DNA of 7,332 bases, from assembly GCA_900313435.1 (NCBI GenBank), contig OMRF01000113.1, positions 1-7,332 on the forward strand. Reading direction: 5' to 3'. This stretch comes from an uncultured Lachnospiraceae bacterium. GTDB taxonomy: Bacteria; Bacillota; Clostridia; Lachnospirales; Lachnospiraceae. Below are positions 5,489-7,332 of the stretch, piece by piece. The first letter of the stretch is position 1. Each line of letters opens with the position of its first letter. The notes beneath the pieces were generated by a model. That model was not told the origin of the DNA. It ran no database searches and was given only the letters and a program-made list of their open reading frames with translations. The position numbers and the translations under genes are program-made.

Positions 5489-7332
5489 ACCGCACACTCC
5501 TCCAGATATGAAAGAAAGAGAGATGCTCTTTCATCCCAGGTATCCTCCACGGACGCTCTTTGAAAACCGTTACCGGCGATGGTCTTTAGCCTGTCGGGAG
5601 ACTTGAGATACTCCCTTACCTTTGATATCATCCCGTCAATATCGGAAAGCTCATAGATCAGCATGTCTTTTCCGTCTTCATACTGACTTTTGATGCACTC
5701 CGTCTCATCGGTCAGAAGAACCGCCCCCGCCATCATCGAATTTGCAACACGCTCCGTGAAGCCGTCCTTATGCCAGAACATCACATTGAGAGATATCTTC
5801 GCCTTTGAAAGCTCTGATAAAGCCTCATTCCCGACCACCTCTTCATGTATGTGAAGGTTCTCATAAGAATCCTTAAGCGGAAAGTCCTCCCAGCTGTTCC
5901 CGTACACATGAAAGTCTATTCCCGCATCAAGGAACGCCATAATGACCCGCCTTCTGTATTCCTCTGCCACAGCGGATACCATAGGGCAAACCTTCTCATA
6001 TACCGATAAAAACTCACTATCAGATATGTCCTCTGAAACGATGGAATGGAGCGCATCTTCAGGAAGGAGGGAAGGCTCTTTTTCCATCAGCGAGAAAAAG
6101 CTCTCCGCTAAGTGCCTGTATTCCTCTTCTATCCCGAACTGCTCCGGAGTGAGATCCTTGTAGTCCCTGAAGGTCCCGAGGAATACCACATCATAGGGTC
6201 TTTTTTCAAAGTCCTTCCCTGCGCCATCATCAAAGATCTTTCCTTCGAATTCGGGAAGAAGATTCCCCGCGGGCGGCAGAAGATAAGCATCCTTTACATT
6301 ATGATAATACCTCTTTATGAATGAGATATAATTTCCATCGTGCGTCAGTATATAGTAATCCTTCGGGCACTTCGTCATTATATCGAAGAGAAAGATCGGA
6401 GCGTCAGTACAGTAATTGAATTTCGGCGCGTCGATAAGGTCATGGATATAGGAATTCTTTGAGCTTAAAAATATAGAAAAAGCCTTTGTATGAAACCCTA
6501 TCACGGCCTTTATCGGCTTCTTTGAAAGCGAGAGCACCCTGTCCGTAGCGTCATCCGTTGTAAGGTCTATGTATCTTACTTCTTCACCACACCTCTTCAA
6601 GGCTTCTCCAAGACCGTGCGCAAAGGAATTCAGGACATCATAGCAGATGCCTTTGCCTTCATAGATGACAATCGGCGCTTTTTTGATCGGCGGCACTCCC
6701 TTTTCATCAAAGGATAATGAGGCATCGCTTAGGTTGTCAAAGGAAAGGCGGAAAGTGGTCTCTTCCTCCTCGCCGGCATTAACCATAAAGTCGAGGAGCT
6801 TCTTCATCTTCGGAAGCAGGCCGTTCGTATCCGAAGCCTCAAAAAGCACATCGGGGCGGACCCTTACCACCTCCTCATAAAGTGAGATGGCATCAGAATA
6901 TTTTCTCTGGGAATAAAGATATGAGAGCGCGTCCTTCAACTTTAAAGTCTCCGCTTTTTCGGAAACAAGGGTGACCTTGTTCTCTGATATCCGAAGACCA
7001 CTCTTGTTCTTCAGAAGGTAGACCATGAGAAGCTCTTCTGAAAGGAAACCGTAAACCCTTGTCTCCTGCGCGTTACGCCCGGACAGATCAAGCCTTTTTT
7101 CAAGGGCAAACAGTAAGGTAAAGAGCCAGTCGCAGTAAGCATCAAAAACCTTCTTTCGCATCAGTACGAGATTTCCGATGCAGATTTTCCTGTAGCCCAT
7201 TACCTCGTCAAAGGCCTTCCCGTATTCAGGATAGATATCCTTCAAGATCTCTCCGCAGAGATCCAGATCCCCTATGGGGTGACAAACACCGTAGTAGGTA
7301 TGGAAATCATTAGGTATCTCTATCCGGTCGGA
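5485..7332 (-). CDS. DUF4422-glycosyltransferase fusion protein (5' end missing)
   Basis: The frame is open to the window edge, giving 615 residues without the start. The TTG at 7245 is an internal Leu codon: the 29 codons before it read as real protein (DFHTYYGVCHP, then IGDLDLCGEIL). Residues 1-110 are the C-terminal half of a DUF4422 domain (YPEYGKAFDEVMG, GNLVLMRKKVFDAYCDWLF, RVYGFLSEELL). A helical linker follows (about 125-185), with one TPR-like unit (KYSDAISLYEEVVRVRPD). Residues from about 219 to 615 form a CgeB-like GT-B module: GKGICYDVLNSFAHGLGEAL, a TDAP motif (309-312) equivalent to the DSP of the + strand enzymes, DVVFLGTFRDYKDL, FHVYGNSWEDF, then SKAKISLNVMF, ERVANSMMAGAVLLTDE (527-543) and a helical tail ending WDERASLFLSYL. 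Donor and acceptor are unknown. It is probably a cytoplasmic two-site enzyme, coupled to the next gene by a TTGA overlap. The full gene should be about 120-200 residues longer. Confidence 0.85.
   Translation of the reverse strand, partial: SDRIEIPNDFHTYYGVCHPIGDLDLCGEILKDIYPEYGKAFDEVMGYRKICIGNLVLMRKKVFDAYCDWLFTLLFALEKRLDLSGRNAQETRVYGFLSEELLMVYLLKNKSGLRISENKVTLVSEKAETLKLKDALSYLYSQRKYSDAISLYEEVVRVRPDVLFEASDTNGLLPKMKKLLDFMVNAGEEEETTFRLSFDNLSDASLSFDEKGVPPIKKAPIVIYEGKGICYDVLNSFAHGLGEALKRCGEEVRYIDLTTDDATDRVLSLSKKPIKAVIGFHTKAFSIFLSSKNSYIHDLIDAPKFNYCTDAPIFLFDIMTKCPKDYYILTHDGNYISFIKRYYHNVKDAYLLPPAGNLLPEFEGKIFDDGAGKDFEKRPYDVVFLGTFRDYKDLTPEQFGIEEEYRHLAESFFSLMEKEPSLLPEDALHSIVSEDISDSEFLSVYEKVCPMVSAVAEEYRRRVIMAFLDAGIDFHVYGNSWEDFPLKDSYENLHIHEEVVGNEALSELSKAKISLNVMFWHKDGFTERVANSMMAGAVLLTDETECIKSQYEDGKDMLIYELSDIDGMISKVREYLKSPDRLKTIAGNGFQRASVEDTWDERASLFLSYLEECAV
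5497..5503 (-). promoter_or_regulatory. Strong ribosome-binding site that fixes a TTG start
   Basis: On the - strand GGAGGAG (5503 down to 5497) lies inside the last codons of the upstream gene, with 8 bases between it and the TTG at 5488-5486. This spacing is ideal for TTG 5488. It excludes the in-frame GTG at 5497, which shares a base with the site. It is the only strong Shine-Dalgarno sequence found at a gene start in this window. Confidence 0.8.

Noticed and set aside
5495..5497. GTG start at 5497 for the DUF4422 gene
   Set aside because: It shares a base with the GGAGGAG ribosome site, so no spacing is left. TTG 5488 has correct spacing.
7243..7245. TTG start at 7245 for the fusion gene
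   Set aside because: The frame upstream is open to the window edge and reads as the middle of a DUF4422 domain, so the gene is cut, not started, here.
1..7332. CRISPR arrays, tRNA or rRNA genes, insertion sequences, phage or toxin-antitoxin genes
   Set aside because: No repeat-spacer pattern, cloverleaf-like sequence, transposase motif or small paired genes were seen. Coding density leaves only about 100 bases between genes.

Overview
The window looks like chromosomal DNA of an anaerobic Firmicute, most likely a Lachnospiraceae-type Clostridium relative (Butyrivibrio, Roseburia and allies). I infer this from the protein families (CgeB/DUF3880-type glycosyltransferases, LicD, DUF4422) and the style of the proteins; there is no rRNA or other marker gene to confirm it. 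It reads as a surface-glycan or protein-glycosylation locus. There are six genes, two of them cut by the window edges, and no stretch over about 100 bases lacks a gene. I saw no tRNA, rRNA, CRISPR array, insertion sequence or phage gene.

Left part (1-1019): the 3' end of an unrecognised, probably extracytoplasmic, acidic protein with a DxDxDG calcium-loop-like motif is followed by a strong hairpin (935-980), taken as its terminator. A perfect TATAAT (1008-1013) then sits just before the next gene. It is close enough to the ATG at 1020 that the transcript could be leaderless.

Middle part (1020-4325, + strand): a tight three-gene operon. Two paralogous CgeB-like glycosyltransferases (DUF3880 N-terminal part plus a group-1 glycosyltransferase C-terminal part) overlap by ATGA, and a LicD/fukutin-type phosphotransferase follows after 7 bases. 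None of the three has a good Shine-Dalgarno sequence.

Right part (4322-7332, - strand): a converging pair. Upstream is a long protein, open at the window edge, that joins a DUF4422 domain to a GT-B-like glycosyltransferase. Downstream is a second DUF4422 protein, translationally coupled through a TTGA overlap and a strong GGAGGAG site. The last - strand gene and the LicD gene meet tail to tail with overlapping stop codons in CTTAAG, leaving no room for a terminator between the operons.

Together the five right-hand proteins carry three GT-B-like modules, two DUF4422 modules and one LicD module. A reasonable inference is that they build and decorate one glycan, with sugars added by the CgeB-like and DUF4422 enzymes and a phospho-substituent (phosphocholine, phosphoglycerol or similar) added by the LicD protein. 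The acceptor (capsule, cell-wall polymer, flagellin or other surface protein) cannot be read from this window.
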